Assembly (NCBI RefSeq): GCF_002929705.1
Contig: NZ_PJIN01000014.1
Location: 1-53,053, forward strand
Source: Arthrobacter sp. N199823
GTDB lineage: Bacteria; Actinomycetota; Actinomycetes; Actinomycetales; Micrococcaceae
Length of the DNA stretch: 53,053 nt
Direction: 5' to 3'
Shown here: piece by piece, positions 8,960 through 16,931 of the stretch
How positions within the stretch are numbered: position 1 is the stretch's first letter
Layout: each line of letters opens with the position of its first letter
Position numbers and translations under genes: made by a program
The notes under the pieces: model-generated
The model's input: the letters and a program-made list of their open reading frames with translations, nothing else
What the model was told of the DNA's origin: nothing
Database searches by the model: none

Positions 8960-9010
8960 CCCGGAGGCGCTCTTCGGGAGCTAGGGGCGTACGGACAGGT
9001 GGTTGAGGGG

Positions 9011-9436
9011 TTAGTCGAAGTCTGCCATGGCCAACCGTTGTTGACCGGTATGTCCAACATGTTTCAGGCCGAGTTCCAGCAGAATGCTGACGTGGGAATC
9101 GGCCAGTGAATAGTACGCCATTCGTCCTGATCGACGGACCTCTACCACTCGGGAAGCCCTTAGAAGGCGGAGGGCATGGGAGACGCCTGATTCGCTGAGT
9201 CCGGTTGTTGCGGCTACATCGCAAACGCACATCTCCCCTGACAGAAGGGCGGTGAGTATCCGAACCCGCCCTGGATCGGAGAGGAGTCCAAAGATGGCCG
9301 CAAGTTCCACTACGTCGATGTCGCGGGGCATTTGGGATTTGACCAGTGCGACCTTGCCAGCATCTACCAGTCTGGCTGAACACTCGCTGTCTGTGCCCGC
9401 CGTCAATTCTGCTGCCTCGTGTGTTGTTCCTGTCAT
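9011..9436 (-). CDS. SmtB/ArsR-type metal-sensing repressor
   Basis: A 141-aa winged-helix repressor. It carries both known SmtB-family site types. The alpha-5 zinc motif DxHx10HxxH is exact (D113, H115, H126, H129), and an alpha-3N CxC sits in MCVCD (C70, C72). Alpha-5 sites usually sense Zn/Co/Ni; alpha-3N Cys favours Cd/Pb/Zn. The DNA-reading helix is around LSESGVSHALRLLR. It heads the ctaG gene and is divergent from the copD-ctaG gene, so it probably controls the shared 225-bp region. It is closely similar in plan to 22239-22703. Confidence 0.9.
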   Translation of the reverse strand: MTGTTHEAAELTAGTDSECSARLVDAGKVALVKSQMPRDIDVVELAAIFGLLSDPGRVRILTALLSGEMCVCDVAATTGLSESGVSHALRLLRASRVVEVRRSGRMAYYSLADSHVSILLELGLKHVGHTGQQRLAMADFD

Positions 9437-9556
9437 TCACCAAGAGTACCCTTTCCTGCTAATGGTTCGCATTTGCTTTAGGCGATGTCACTGAAATTGC
9501 TGCACCGGCCTCTCGACGAATGAAAGTCGCGACCGTTCCGCTCCCCAGAATTAACG

Positions 9557-9585
9557 TATGAACAACTCTACATATATTCTTATGG
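9557..9585. promoter_or_regulatory. possible repressor site in divergent region
   Basis: TATGAACAA and ATATTCTTAT form an imperfect, widely spaced inverted pair between the SmtB-type gene and copD. The left half matches the TGAACA half-site seen perfectly at 15338. The spacing is longer than the usual 12-2-12 layout, so this is tentative. Confidence 0.3.
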
Positions 9586-9660
9586 AATGCTGGCGATTAT
9601 TGGTGCTGCCTGCCAAGAACCCTTTTCACGCCAGCGTAGGTCTAGGTTTGAGGAACATAC

Positions 9661-11733
9661 ATGGCGATGAAAGTGCCGGCAACGATCAATACCCGTGGCA
9701 CTGCGCCTAGACTCTGGTGGCTCGGTGGTGCTGTCATCCTTGCTGTGTGCACGGTCTTAGTCGCGAGTGCTTTCGGCCGGGCGGGGCTTCCAACACTGGT
9801 TCGTGACCCCGGAGCCTTCGTTCGATGGGGGTATGGTGTTGCAAAAACGGTGCAAAATATTGCTGTCGCCTCGACCATTGGCGCCCTAATATTCGCCGCC
9901 TTCATTGTTCCCCGCACTAAGCAACGACCAGCGAGAAAGAGTCAAGTTGGAGCAGCTGTGGCGAACCACGGAGGAGAGCATCCGGCATTCACTCGGGTCA
10001 TGGTCCTTGCCATGACCTCCAGCCTGTTGTGGACGTTGGCCGCCCTGGCTGTTCTGATCTTCAGTTTCGCCGACATTGCAGGGATACCGATCTCCGGCAG
10101 CAGCGATTTTGCCGCCAAGCTCGCATCCTACGTCACAGAAATCCCCACTGGAACCGCCTGGTTGGTGGTGGTGACCATTGCAGCGCTAGTGGCGACAATG
10201 ACATATGGCGTCCGCTCGGCAACAGCTCTTGCAGTTACGGCCGGTCTTGCCTTGGCGGGCTTGCTGCCAGTAGTCCTAATAGGTCATGCTGCCGGCGGCA
10301 GCGATCATGAACAAGCGGTCAATTCCCTTGGATTGCACCTAGTTGGCGTGTGTTTGTGGTTTGGTGGGTTGATTGCCTTATGCGTCGCCGGACCTGCCCT
10401 GGGAAACGAAAAACCCTGGGTAGTGAAGCGATACTCAAACATGGCGGGCTTCGCCTTCGTGCTAGTCGTCGCCTCCGGCATTATCAATGCCCTCATCCGG
10501 ATCGATGTCCCTGCCGGGATGGCTTCCGCCTATGGGTACATCTTGCTGCTCAAAACCGCGGCCACCATCTTCTTGGGGGTTGTTGGACTCATGCATCGAA
10601 AGTGGATTATTCCTGCTCTAACAACAACGAAGCACCCTGGGAAGGCACAGCGTCTGTTCTGGCGCCTTGTGGTTGTGGAATTATTGATCATGGGAGCCGT
10701 CAGCGGCCTCGCTGCCGGGCTGAGCCGGACACCAACTGGTACGGAGGCTATTGGCCCATCGCTGAGTCCGGCCGAAGTTCTTACCGGCTATCGACTGCCG
10801 CCGGAACTGACCATCGAGACATGGTTCTCGGTATGGAGACCGGATTGGCTGTGGATTGCCCTGGCAATCGTCTCGGCCTACCTATATCTCCGAGCCATCC
10901 GCCATCTTCAACTACGCGGCGACAGCTGGCCAGCGGCTCGAAGCGTGTCATGGCTGATAGGCCTGGGCCTGCTGGTGTTCTTCACCTCCGGTGGACCCGC
11001 TGTCTATGGGCGTGTCTTATTCAGTGCTCACGTGTTCGACCACCTTGCGCTGACGATGATTGTTCCGGTTCTCCTCGCGCTCAGTTTCCCCCTCGTGCTG
11101 GCTCTTAGGGTTTTTGAACCTCGCACTGACGGATCGATGGGCCCCCGAGAGTGGGTCGCTGCAGCCACCAAATCACGATTATGGACAGTGGCCACGCATC
11201 CAGGGCTTACTTCCGCGACCTTAATCGGGTCAATGGCTCTCTTTTACTACTCGGATGCATTCGGATTTGCACTCCGGCAACACGCGGGCCATGAGCTTAT
11301 GAACGTCTATTTCGTGGTAATCGGGTGCCTCTTCGCCCAGTCAATGATCGGGAAGCGCGCTAGCACGCAATCAATGACTTCGTATCGGGCTCGCATCGTT
11401 TTGCTCCTGGTAGTGACAGTGGCTCAAGTGGCTATGGGAGCTGCCTTGAGGTTCTCAACAACTGTGATTGAGCCTGAATGGTTCCTCGGCATGGGAAGAG
11501 AATGGGGCTTGGCCCCTCTGGTAGATCAACGCTCAGCCGGCGCCATCCAGGGGGTAGTCGGCCTAGCGGTGGGCCTTATGATCATTCTCGTCATGTCCAT
11601 TCAACGGCGAATTTCCGGCCTCGGAGTGGTTCGGAGCCGGATCACATACGGTGAGCTCGGGCGGAAAAATGCCGAGTGTATGCATATGGGCAAACCGCAT
11701 GTTCCCTGTGAACGAGTCGAGAAGCATCAGTAA
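9661..11733 (+). CDS. CopD-CtaG fusion copper membrane protein
   Basis: A 690-aa polytopic protein of two joined families. Residues about 1-350 form a CopD-like copper-uptake region (with VGVCLWFGGLIALC and SGIINALIRID). Residues about 390-640 are CtaG-like (RSVSWLIGLGLLVFFTSGGP, DHLALTMIVPVLLALSFPL, MGREWGLAPLVDQRSAGAI). GAGGA lies upstream of the ATG. The fusion is common in actinobacteria. Copper transport to the respiratory chain or cytoplasm is expected from the families. It is divergent from the repressor/ctaG pair and is followed after 59 bp by a CDF exporter. Confidence 0.92.
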   Translation: MAMKVPATINTRGTAPRLWWLGGAVILAVCTVLVASAFGRAGLPTLVRDPGAFVRWGYGVAKTVQNIAVASTIGALIFAAFIVPRTKQRPARKSQVGAAVANHGGEHPAFTRVMVLAMTSSLLWTLAALAVLIFSFADIAGIPISGSSDFAAKLASYVTEIPTGTAWLVVVTIAALVATMTYGVRSATALAVTAGLALAGLLPVVLIGHAAGGSDHEQAVNSLGLHLVGVCLWFGGLIALCVAGPALGNEKPWVVKRYSNMAGFAFVLVVASGIINALIRIDVPAGMASAYGYILLLKTAATIFLGVVGLMHRKWIIPALTTTKHPGKAQRLFWRLVVVELLIMGAVSGLAAGLSRTPTGTEAIGPSLSPAEVLTGYRLPPELTIETWFSVWRPDWLWIALAIVSAYLYLRAIRHLQLRGDSWPAARSVSWLIGLGLLVFFTSGGPAVYGRVLFSAHVFDHLALTMIVPVLLALSFPLVLALRVFEPRTDGSMGPREWVAAATKSRLWTVATHPGLTSATLIGSMALFYYSDAFGFALRQHAGHELMNVYFVVIGCLFAQSMIGKRASTQSMTSYRARIVLLLVVTVAQVAMGAALRFSTTVIEPEWFLGMGREWGLAPLVDQRSAGAIQGVVGLAVGLMIILVMSIQRRISGLGVVRSRITYGELGRKNAECMHMGKPHVPCERVEKHQ

Positions 11734-11792
11734 CTTATCCAATACGACTGTCAAAATTCAGCGACTTCCCCTAGCGACTTGGAGATGACCTC

Positions 11793-12704
11793 ATGAGCGA
11801 CCACGATCACGCAGCAGCAGGTACCAGCCAGCGAGGCAAGCTTCTACTTGTTTTTGTCATAACTTTCACAGTCATGATTGCCGAAATAATCGGGGCTATT
11901 TTGACCGGGAGCCTCGCACTCTTGGCCGATGCAGGGCACATGTTCACCGACTCAGCAGGACTATTGATTGCGCTGCTTGCGGCGTCTCTGGCCCTGAAAC
12001 CAGCATCGATAAGCCGTACTTGGGGCTACAAGCGCGCCGAGATCATTGCTGCGGCCGGACAGGCATCGCTGCTTTTGGCTGTAGGTGGATTCGTCATCAT
12101 CGAAGGCATCCGCAGACTCTTCGATCCACCAGAGGTCGGAGAGTCCATGATGCTCTGGTTCGGCGTCATAGGCCTCGTTGGTAATGCTGTTAGCCTCGTC
12201 ATCCTTTCAGCAGGACGCAACCACAACTTCAACATGAAGGCAGCCTTCCTGGAGGTGCTCAACGATGCGTTGGGCTCGATCGCCGTCATCGTCGCCGCCA
12301 TCGTCATAGCAACTACCGGTTGGCTCCAGGCCGATGCTGTTGTGTCGTTGTTAATCGGGACGCTGATCATTCCCCGAACAGTGAAATTACTCCGTGACAC
12401 CATCAATGTTCTGATGGAAAGTGTTCCCAAGGGCCTTGACCTTTCGAAAGTGCGTGAGCACATCCTCGCATTACCTAATGTCCTTGATGTCCATGACCTG
12501 CATGCATCATTGGTGGCGTCCGGTACACCAGTGCTTTCTGCACACATCACTGTTGAGGACTCCTGCATGACTGACGGCCAGGCAGGAGTCCTCCTGACGA
12601 ACCTGCAGGATTGTGTCGCCCACCACTTTGATATCGGCATCGAACACTCAACGTTTCAGATAGAAACCTCAACCCACCGTGACCAAGAGAATATCCATCA
12701 TTGA
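11793..12704 (+). CDS. CDF-family divalent metal exporter (CzcD-like)
   Basis: A 303-aa cation diffusion facilitator with six helices and a cytoplasmic C-terminal domain. The metal site in helix 2 is HMFTD (H49, D53). The helix-5 site reads EVLND (E154, D158), where many zinc exporters have HxxxD; this Glu variant may widen metal choice. Both termini are His-rich (MSDHDH, ENIHH). GGAG is 8 bp before the ATG. It follows copD-ctaG and probably shares its transcript. Zn/Co/Cd export is the family role; the substrate is not proven. Confidence 0.92.
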   Translation: MSDHDHAAAGTSQRGKLLLVFVITFTVMIAEIIGAILTGSLALLADAGHMFTDSAGLLIALLAASLALKPASISRTWGYKRAEIIAAAGQASLLLAVGGFVIIEGIRRLFDPPEVGESMMLWFGVIGLVGNAVSLVILSAGRNHNFNMKAAFLEVLNDALGSIAVIVAAIVIATTGWLQADAVVSLLIGTLIIPRTVKLLRDTINVLMESVPKGLDLSKVREHILALPNVLDVHDLHASLVASGTPVLSAHITVEDSCMTDGQAGVLLTNLQDCVAHHFDIGIEHSTFQIETSTHRDQENIHH

Positions 12705-13168
12705 TGACGACGCATCCACCAACATCGACCACTCGGGAAGTCCCATCCAATAGTTGTCTAGGATCGTATGGCTATTGATGTCCGTAATTGTGATGGCAGG
12801 ACTGATCTGGTCCACCAGTTGAATGCCTTGGTGTCAGATGCAAGACATTCAAAGAAATCCGCGCATTTTTGGTAAGCCTAAAGATGAATTCGTAAACAAA
12901 ATCGCATTTATCACTGGCTGTGACCCGCTCCCCATCCACCGCCAATCGAAAATGCTAACCCTCGCCGCCGCGACTGCTAGCCAACAAGGCAAGTATGCGC
13001 AAAGGATGCCGGGCTCTTTGAATCTTTGCGGAAGAAATGGACTCGAAATGACCGCCAATGACACTGCCAAGTAGCCACCTACGTCAGCTCCCCCGATAAC
13101 CCACATGATCACCCCACCGCCGTTTTCTCGTATCTAGCAACCACCTCGTCAAGAAAGGAATGGTGCCC
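12705..13168 (+). other. intergenic gap, possible 35-codon ORF only
   Basis: About 460 bp without a convincing gene. The only candidate is a 35-codon frame (ATG at 12768, stop ending at 12875, starting MAIDVRNCDGRTD) with a weak AGGA four bases upstream. I see no repeat, RNA or strong terminator here. Confidence 0.35.
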
Positions 13169-13783
13169 ATGGCTGCTGTTTGTGCACCATTTCGCTTCCC
13201 GCGGGCAGCGGTGATAGCTGTCGCCGTCCTGGGATTGCCTGCCGCAGCCCACCTGATGGCAGGGGGCCACCTGCCGCCACCGACAATTGTGGCTGCCCTC
13301 TCGAGTGTTGTCTTGCTCTCCGCAGTCTTGCTCGCAGGCATAAGAATGACGGGCCCGGTGCTCGTGGCGTACCTGGCTGCAGGCCAAACTACTCTGCACC
13401 ATGCCTTCTCCGTATTTTCTGGTGACAGCACTCTCTTGTTCGAAAATGGGACACATCACGGAGTGGTGCTGGGCCCCGTGGCGAGGCCCGCAGTCGAGAC
13501 GATCCCCACTGAGCACCTGGCTGCCGCTGATTCGCCACTTATGCTGGTCCTGCACGCCGCAGCAACAGTACTGGCTGCAATAGTTCTGGCGTGGGGAGAA
13601 GCCGCACTTTGGGCTCTTGCGCGCTGGCTTCGTCCCCTTGCTGTGGTACCAGAAGCTTTTGGGGTTGCTCCAACATCGAGCACCCTGACTGCAAAATACG
13701 GTACGCTCGCACGGCGATGGAGGTACCTTGGAAAACCGTCAACACGGGGGCCTCCGCGAACGGAAGCGCATCTGCCCGCATAG
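13169..13783 (+). CDS. copper-island integral membrane protein, copy B
   Basis: A 204-aa protein with about four helices and a loop containing His/Met (TLLFENGTHHGV; HLAAADSPLML). It is the paralogue of 3526-4149: it shares HLMAGG in helix 1 and a final helix with HAAATVLAAIVLAWGE. The ATG at 13169 is chosen because AAAGGA is 9 bp upstream, while the earlier ATG at 13160 has no room for a ribosome site. Like copy A it is directly followed by a copC gene. Function is unknown beyond that link. Confidence 0.78.
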   Translation: MAAVCAPFRFPRAAVIAVAVLGLPAAAHLMAGGHLPPPTIVAALSSVVLLSAVLLAGIRMTGPVLVAYLAAGQTTLHHAFSVFSGDSTLLFENGTHHGVVLGPVARPAVETIPTEHLAAADSPLMLVLHAAATVLAAIVLAWGEAALWALARWLRPLAVVPEAFGVAPTSSTLTAKYGTLARRWRYLGKPSTRGPPRTEAHLPA

Positions 13784-13934
13784 CCCCACCTACACGCCCG
13801 CAGTTGATGCGACCTAGTTTCCCGAACGGTCTATTGCCCTTCGGAGTGTACTTCGACGCACCTAGCGCACCAACGACTTAGAAGCACTGAAGAATAATCC
13901 AGTGGAACACAGAACAGAATTGCAGAGATACACC

Positions 13935-14543
13935 ATGAAAAAATTTCAAATTCGACGCTACCGACTCCGCATGGCCTTGGCAGCGGCGGCACTTATTCCG
14001 GCATTCGCAGCCGCACCAGCACTAGCCCATGACGCGCTCGAATCCACCGTTCCGGGCGTTGATGCCACAGTTGCCGTAGCGCCCAGCTCAGTCTCGTTGA
14101 CACTGTCCAATCCTCCGGCAGATTCCGAAAGCCTGAAACTCAGTCTCATCACCGTCACCGATGGGGAGGGGAAAACTGTCAGCGACGGCCAGGTCACCAT
14201 CCAAGGTCCAACACTCTCCACTAAGATCACCAACGGCAGCTCCGGGCAATACAAGGTGTTGTGGCGTGCAGTCTCCTCAGACGGCCACCCCATTGAGGGG
14301 AACTACGCTTTCACTGTTCAGGACCTTAGCCAGGGCGCGACGGTCACTGCAGCGCCAACAACAGTGGTGCCCGAAGCCAGCCCAGCGGTGAACGCTGCCT
14401 CTGACGTGACCTCCGATCAACCTGAATCATCAAACGCAGGAGGCTTGGTTTTGGCAATCGGAATACCGGCAGCTATTTTGGCTGCCATTGTTGGAACCAT
14501 GATCATCGTCCGTCGAAGCTTGCGCAAAAGCGAAGCTCCCTAG
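13935..14543 (+). CDS. copC: CopC-domain copper-binding protein with C-terminal anchor, copy B
   Basis: A 202-aa exported protein. The signal peptide ends ALA and the mature chain starts HDALES, again putting His at the N-terminus as in CopC. The conserved SSDGHP is present in the beta-sandwich, followed by a Ser/Thr/Pro linker, one C-terminal helix and basic residues. The ATG at 13935 (MKKFQIRR) gives a proper signal peptide, unlike the GTG upstream. It is about 150 bp after the copy B membrane gene and ends before a strong hairpin. Divergent in sequence from copy A, so an old duplication or separate acquisition. Confidence 0.88.
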   Translation: MKKFQIRRYRLRMALAAAALIPAFAAAPALAHDALESTVPGVDATVAVAPSSVSLTLSNPPADSESLKLSLITVTDGEGKTVSDGQVTIQGPTLSTKITNGSSGQYKVLWRAVSSDGHPIEGNYAFTVQDLSQGATVTAAPTTVVPEASPAVNAASDVTSDQPESSNAGGLVLAIGIPAAILAAIVGTMIIVRRSLRKSEAP

Positions 14544-14591
14544 GCCAAACCCGTTGGCGCTTGGGAGCAAGTCCTTCAGTTGCCAACGGTG

Positions 14592-14631
14592 GATGGTCGA
14601 TCCTCGATCAAAGCCTCAGGGATCGACCATC
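14592..14631. terminator. 12-bp hairpin terminator between convergent genes
   Basis: The arms GATGGTCGATCC and GGATCGACCATC pair perfectly over 12 bp with a 16-nt loop. It stands between the stop of copC copy B and the stop of the leftward gene at 14638, so it could end transcription from both sides. No long T run. Confidence 0.65.
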
Positions 14632-14637
14632 AATGCA

Positions 14638-15099
14638 TCACGCGGCCATTGTCCGCCGGTTTCTGAGATAACGAGAAATACAGCCGCAAAGGGTTCCAAG
14701 GGCCATTACAACGAATGCACCCACTCCGACGGCGAAAAGAATGGTCGGTAACAACGTGGGCGGGCCCGACGCTTCGACGGCGGATATGATGGCCAGCCAG
14801 TAGGCCCCAGTTGCTACCAACCACGCTGCTCCAGCGAGAGCTACTAGCCACGACCACCCGGCGAACCAGCGTTGTCCGTCCTGGTATGACAGTGCCACCG
14901 CCACCGCAACAATGCCAGCCACAAGTAGCAGCTGCGCGCCGAATTTGTATGCAGTGGCTATTAGGCCTACAGGAATGCAGAATCCACCGATGAACATGAG
15001 CCGTCGGGCACCCAGAGGCATCTTGGTGCCCGCGGCGACTTCCTCACGATGCATGGACGGGGCTGGCATCATGTTCGGGTCTGGGTCTGAAATTTTCAT
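14638..15099 (-). CDS. small four-helix membrane protein, unknown
   Basis: A 153-aa protein with a polar N-terminal 30 residues and about four hydrophobic helices (RRLMFIGGFCIPVGLIA, LLLVAGIVAVAVAL, WLVALAGAAWLVATGAY, ILFAVGVGAFVVMALGTL) and a GCISRY end. TAAGGA precedes the ATG. I do not recognise the family. It converges on copC copy B. A perfect SmtB-type operator sits 239 bp upstream of its start with no other leftward gene between, so metal-regulated expression from a long leader is possible. Confidence 0.65.
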   Translation of the reverse strand: MKISDPDPNMMPAPSMHREEVAAGTKMPLGARRLMFIGGFCIPVGLIATAYKFGAQLLLVAGIVAVAVALSYQDGQRWFAGWSWLVALAGAAWLVATGAYWLAIISAVEASGPPTLLPTILFAVGVGAFVVMALGTLCGCISRYLRNRRTMAA

Positions 15100-15337
15100 A
15101 AATCCTTACGAGTGGGTGGTGCCGCTGGCGAGTGCCCTATGAGGTCTGGTGGGGAAGTGGAGGGGCGGAGCGTCCGCAGACCGAGGATGTGTTCAGATCC
15201 GAGTAGACGAGCGTCTGTGCCGGAGCGAAGGAATTGGCCAGCTAAGTCCTGCGATCTACGCTGGCGTCAGTACATCAGTCCATGCTCACCCAACCCTCAC
15301 AGGATCCGCCCAGCTTACTAGGCGAAAATAAAAGACA

Positions 15338-15355
15338 TATGAACATACGTTCATA
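15338..15355. promoter_or_regulatory. perfect SmtB/CzrA-type operator
   Basis: TATGAAC-ATAC-GTTCATA is a perfect 18-bp inverted repeat whose core TGAACA-nn-nGTTCA matches the 12-2-12 operators of zinc- and cadmium-sensing SmtB-family repressors. The nearest starts are 239 bp to the left (14638-15099, minus) and the c-di-AMP riboswitch 170 bp to the right (plus). No repressor gene is adjacent. The repressors at 9011-9436 and 22239-22703 are candidates to act in trans. Confidence 0.65.
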
Positions 15356-15526
15356 CTACCGCCGTCTGATCTCTTGATCCGTTGCTTTCAGCCATGATGC
15401 GGAAGTGATTGTGCAGCGCCCGAGCGTCAGGGGCAAGCTGACTGTCATTCACACCGTGGTTCTGTAGCTCCCGTGACGGCTGTGGCTCACTAGCTATGGC
15501 ATATCTGCATAGGTATGCTCGTGTAC

Positions 15527-15722
15527 CGTTTCGCCAAACCCCGCCGGCGGCCCACGTCCAATCAACTCCTAGGCGGGGGTGGAGGACCCATCAGTGGTGC
15601 GCTAGCGCACCTTGGGGTGAAGCACATTGAACTGGCCATCGCAATTGCGACCAGTTATCAGATGTGCCGGGCAGAACTCTCGCCCGAATCCGACAGCTAA
15701 CTTCGCCGGCGCCGAGAGGATT
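15527..15722 (+). ncRNA. ydaO-yuaA (c-di-AMP) riboswitch, copy 2
   Basis: The conserved blocks appear in order on the plus strand: TTCGCCAAACCCCG at about 15530, GCGCACCTTGGGGTGAAG near 15605, CTCGCCCGAATCCGACAGC near 15680, CTAACTTCG and the closing GAGAGGA near 15715, which is also the ribosome site of the M23 gene. The spacer stems differ in sequence from copy 1 (1130-1330), which supports RNA-level conservation. Binding of c-di-AMP is expected to switch the peptidase off. Confidence 0.9.
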
Positions 15723-15728
15723 ACCACC

Positions 15729-16523
15729 ATGCCTTCCCACCGCCAGCACGGCCGTCGCCGTGCTCAAATGTCCGTGCCAGCTCCCCGCCATACCGGGCGC
15801 CATTGGTCCCTACCTCCAGCTACCGTTCCGAAGCGAGGCCGTCTCGGGCGAAAGATGGGCGCCATCGCCGCTTCCGGATTCATCATGGTCGCCACCTTAA
15901 CGGCCGCTCACGCTGGCGTCGCCTACAACCCTGACACCTTGGATTCAACCGCGCCTTTAGCGATCGAAAAGAGCCAGCCACAGGTGACTGCCAATAAAGA
16001 CGTGGCACTCAGCTTCGCCGCGCCGGCCATCAGCAGCAAGCCGGCACCTTCGAAGGCTCCCGCCCAAGCCCAGTCGAGCGAGGTGCAACCTGCATCGCCG
16101 GCCCCAGCAACAACGGCGCCGGAAACTCCTTCAACCACTTTGCGCCCGCCACTAGCAAGCATGACCGTCAACTCTCCCTTCGGGTTCCGGTCTAACCCAC
16201 TCTCGGGCGCCAGTGGAGAACTGCATACAGGCTTGGACCTAGCAGCGACCTGCAATACCGAAGTGTTCGCGGCTGGCACCGGAACAGTTACAGAAGCTGG
16301 ATGGAGCCCGTATGGCGGAGGAAACCGCATTGTCATTGACCACGGCAATGGCATCCAAACCACATACAACCACCTGGCCAACATCGGACTCAGCGTCGGG
16401 CAGCAAGTCACCCAGGGAGCCCTAGTGGCGGGAGCAGGCACAACTGGTAACTCCACCGGCTGCCACCTCCACTTTGAAGTCATGGTCAACGGCCAGACTG
16501 TCGACCCTGACCCCTTCGTCTAG
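15729..16523 (+). CDS. M23 (LytM-type) cell-wall metallopeptidase, copy 2
   Basis: A 264-aa exported endopeptidase: basic N-terminus, signal/anchor helix about 41-63, Pro/Ala/Ser linker, and an M23 domain (about 145-264) with HTGLD (H166, D170) and CHLHFE (H246, H248). GAGAGGA from the riboswitch lies before the ATG. The catalytic region is close to copy 1 (shared stretch GTVTEAGWSPYGGGNRIVID), but the linker differs. The two copies point away from each other and bracket the copper island. Confidence 0.9.
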   Translation: MPSHRQHGRRRAQMSVPAPRHTGRHWSLPPATVPKRGRLGRKMGAIAASGFIMVATLTAAHAGVAYNPDTLDSTAPLAIEKSQPQVTANKDVALSFAAPAISSKPAPSKAPAQAQSSEVQPASPAPATTAPETPSTTLRPPLASMTVNSPFGFRSNPLSGASGELHTGLDLAATCNTEVFAAGTGTVTEAGWSPYGGGNRIVIDHGNGIQTTYNHLANIGLSVGQQVTQGALVAGAGTTGNSTGCHLHFEVMVNGQTVDPDPFV

Positions 16524-16680
16524 ACCTCCCTCGCCAGCATTCCCACACTCCGAGCTGTCGTCCCAGTCCGGAGTGGGGCAAAAAAGGTTGCCCAGGTGCA
16601 AATTACTTGCTGTGTATAGGACCTACTTTCGATTTGGTGGTGCAGGACTCATCTCTGTGATCCCGACCAGCTTGCGGTGA

Positions 16681-16728
16681 GGGGGTATCCACTTGCAGGC
16701 ATTTATTTGCCGCTAAGTGGGTACCCCC
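16681..16728. terminator. 14-bp hairpin after M23 copy 2
   Basis: The arms GGGGGTATCCACTT and AAGTGGGTACCCCC pair over 14 positions with one G-T pairing and a 20-nt loop. It lies 158 bp after the M23 stop. It may be its terminator or a decayed transposon tip; no T run follows. The rest of 16524-16840 shows no gene. Confidence 0.45.
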
Positions 16729-16842
16729 TTGGCGTGCGCCCAGTCAAGAGTGGCAAAGGCATCCCTCCGATTGCCTAGCCCATGGGCCGATCTCGCTCAG
16801 AACCAGTCTCAAAAGAGCTGCCTATCGGAACGAAAGCATGAT

Positions 16843-16900
16843 GAACCGTCCCGGAAATTATGCCGCCAGAAAACTGGCGGCATAATTTCCGAGACGGTTC
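16843..16900. repeat. 27-bp inverted repeat upstream of Tn3-family tnpA
   Basis: The arms GAACCGTC-cc-GGAAATTATGCCGCCAG and CTGGCGGCATAATTTCC-ga-GACGGTTC face each other across AAAA. Only the two-base internal step is unpaired. It ends 31 bp before the likely tnpA start. It could be a transposon terminal repeat abutting its inverted partner, a resolution or operator site for the transposase, or a hairpin that blocks read-through. The opposite transposon end is lost, so it cannot be matched here. Confidence 0.55.
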
Positions 16901-16931
16901 AATTGCTGGTGGGGCGGCTATTGTCAGTCTT

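Noticed and set aside
16548-16583. Hairpin CCACACTCCG/CGGAGTGGGG after M23 copy 2 as its terminator
   Set aside because: One mismatch, and it is followed by A rather than T on the relevant strand, so the hairpin at 16681 is the better candidate.
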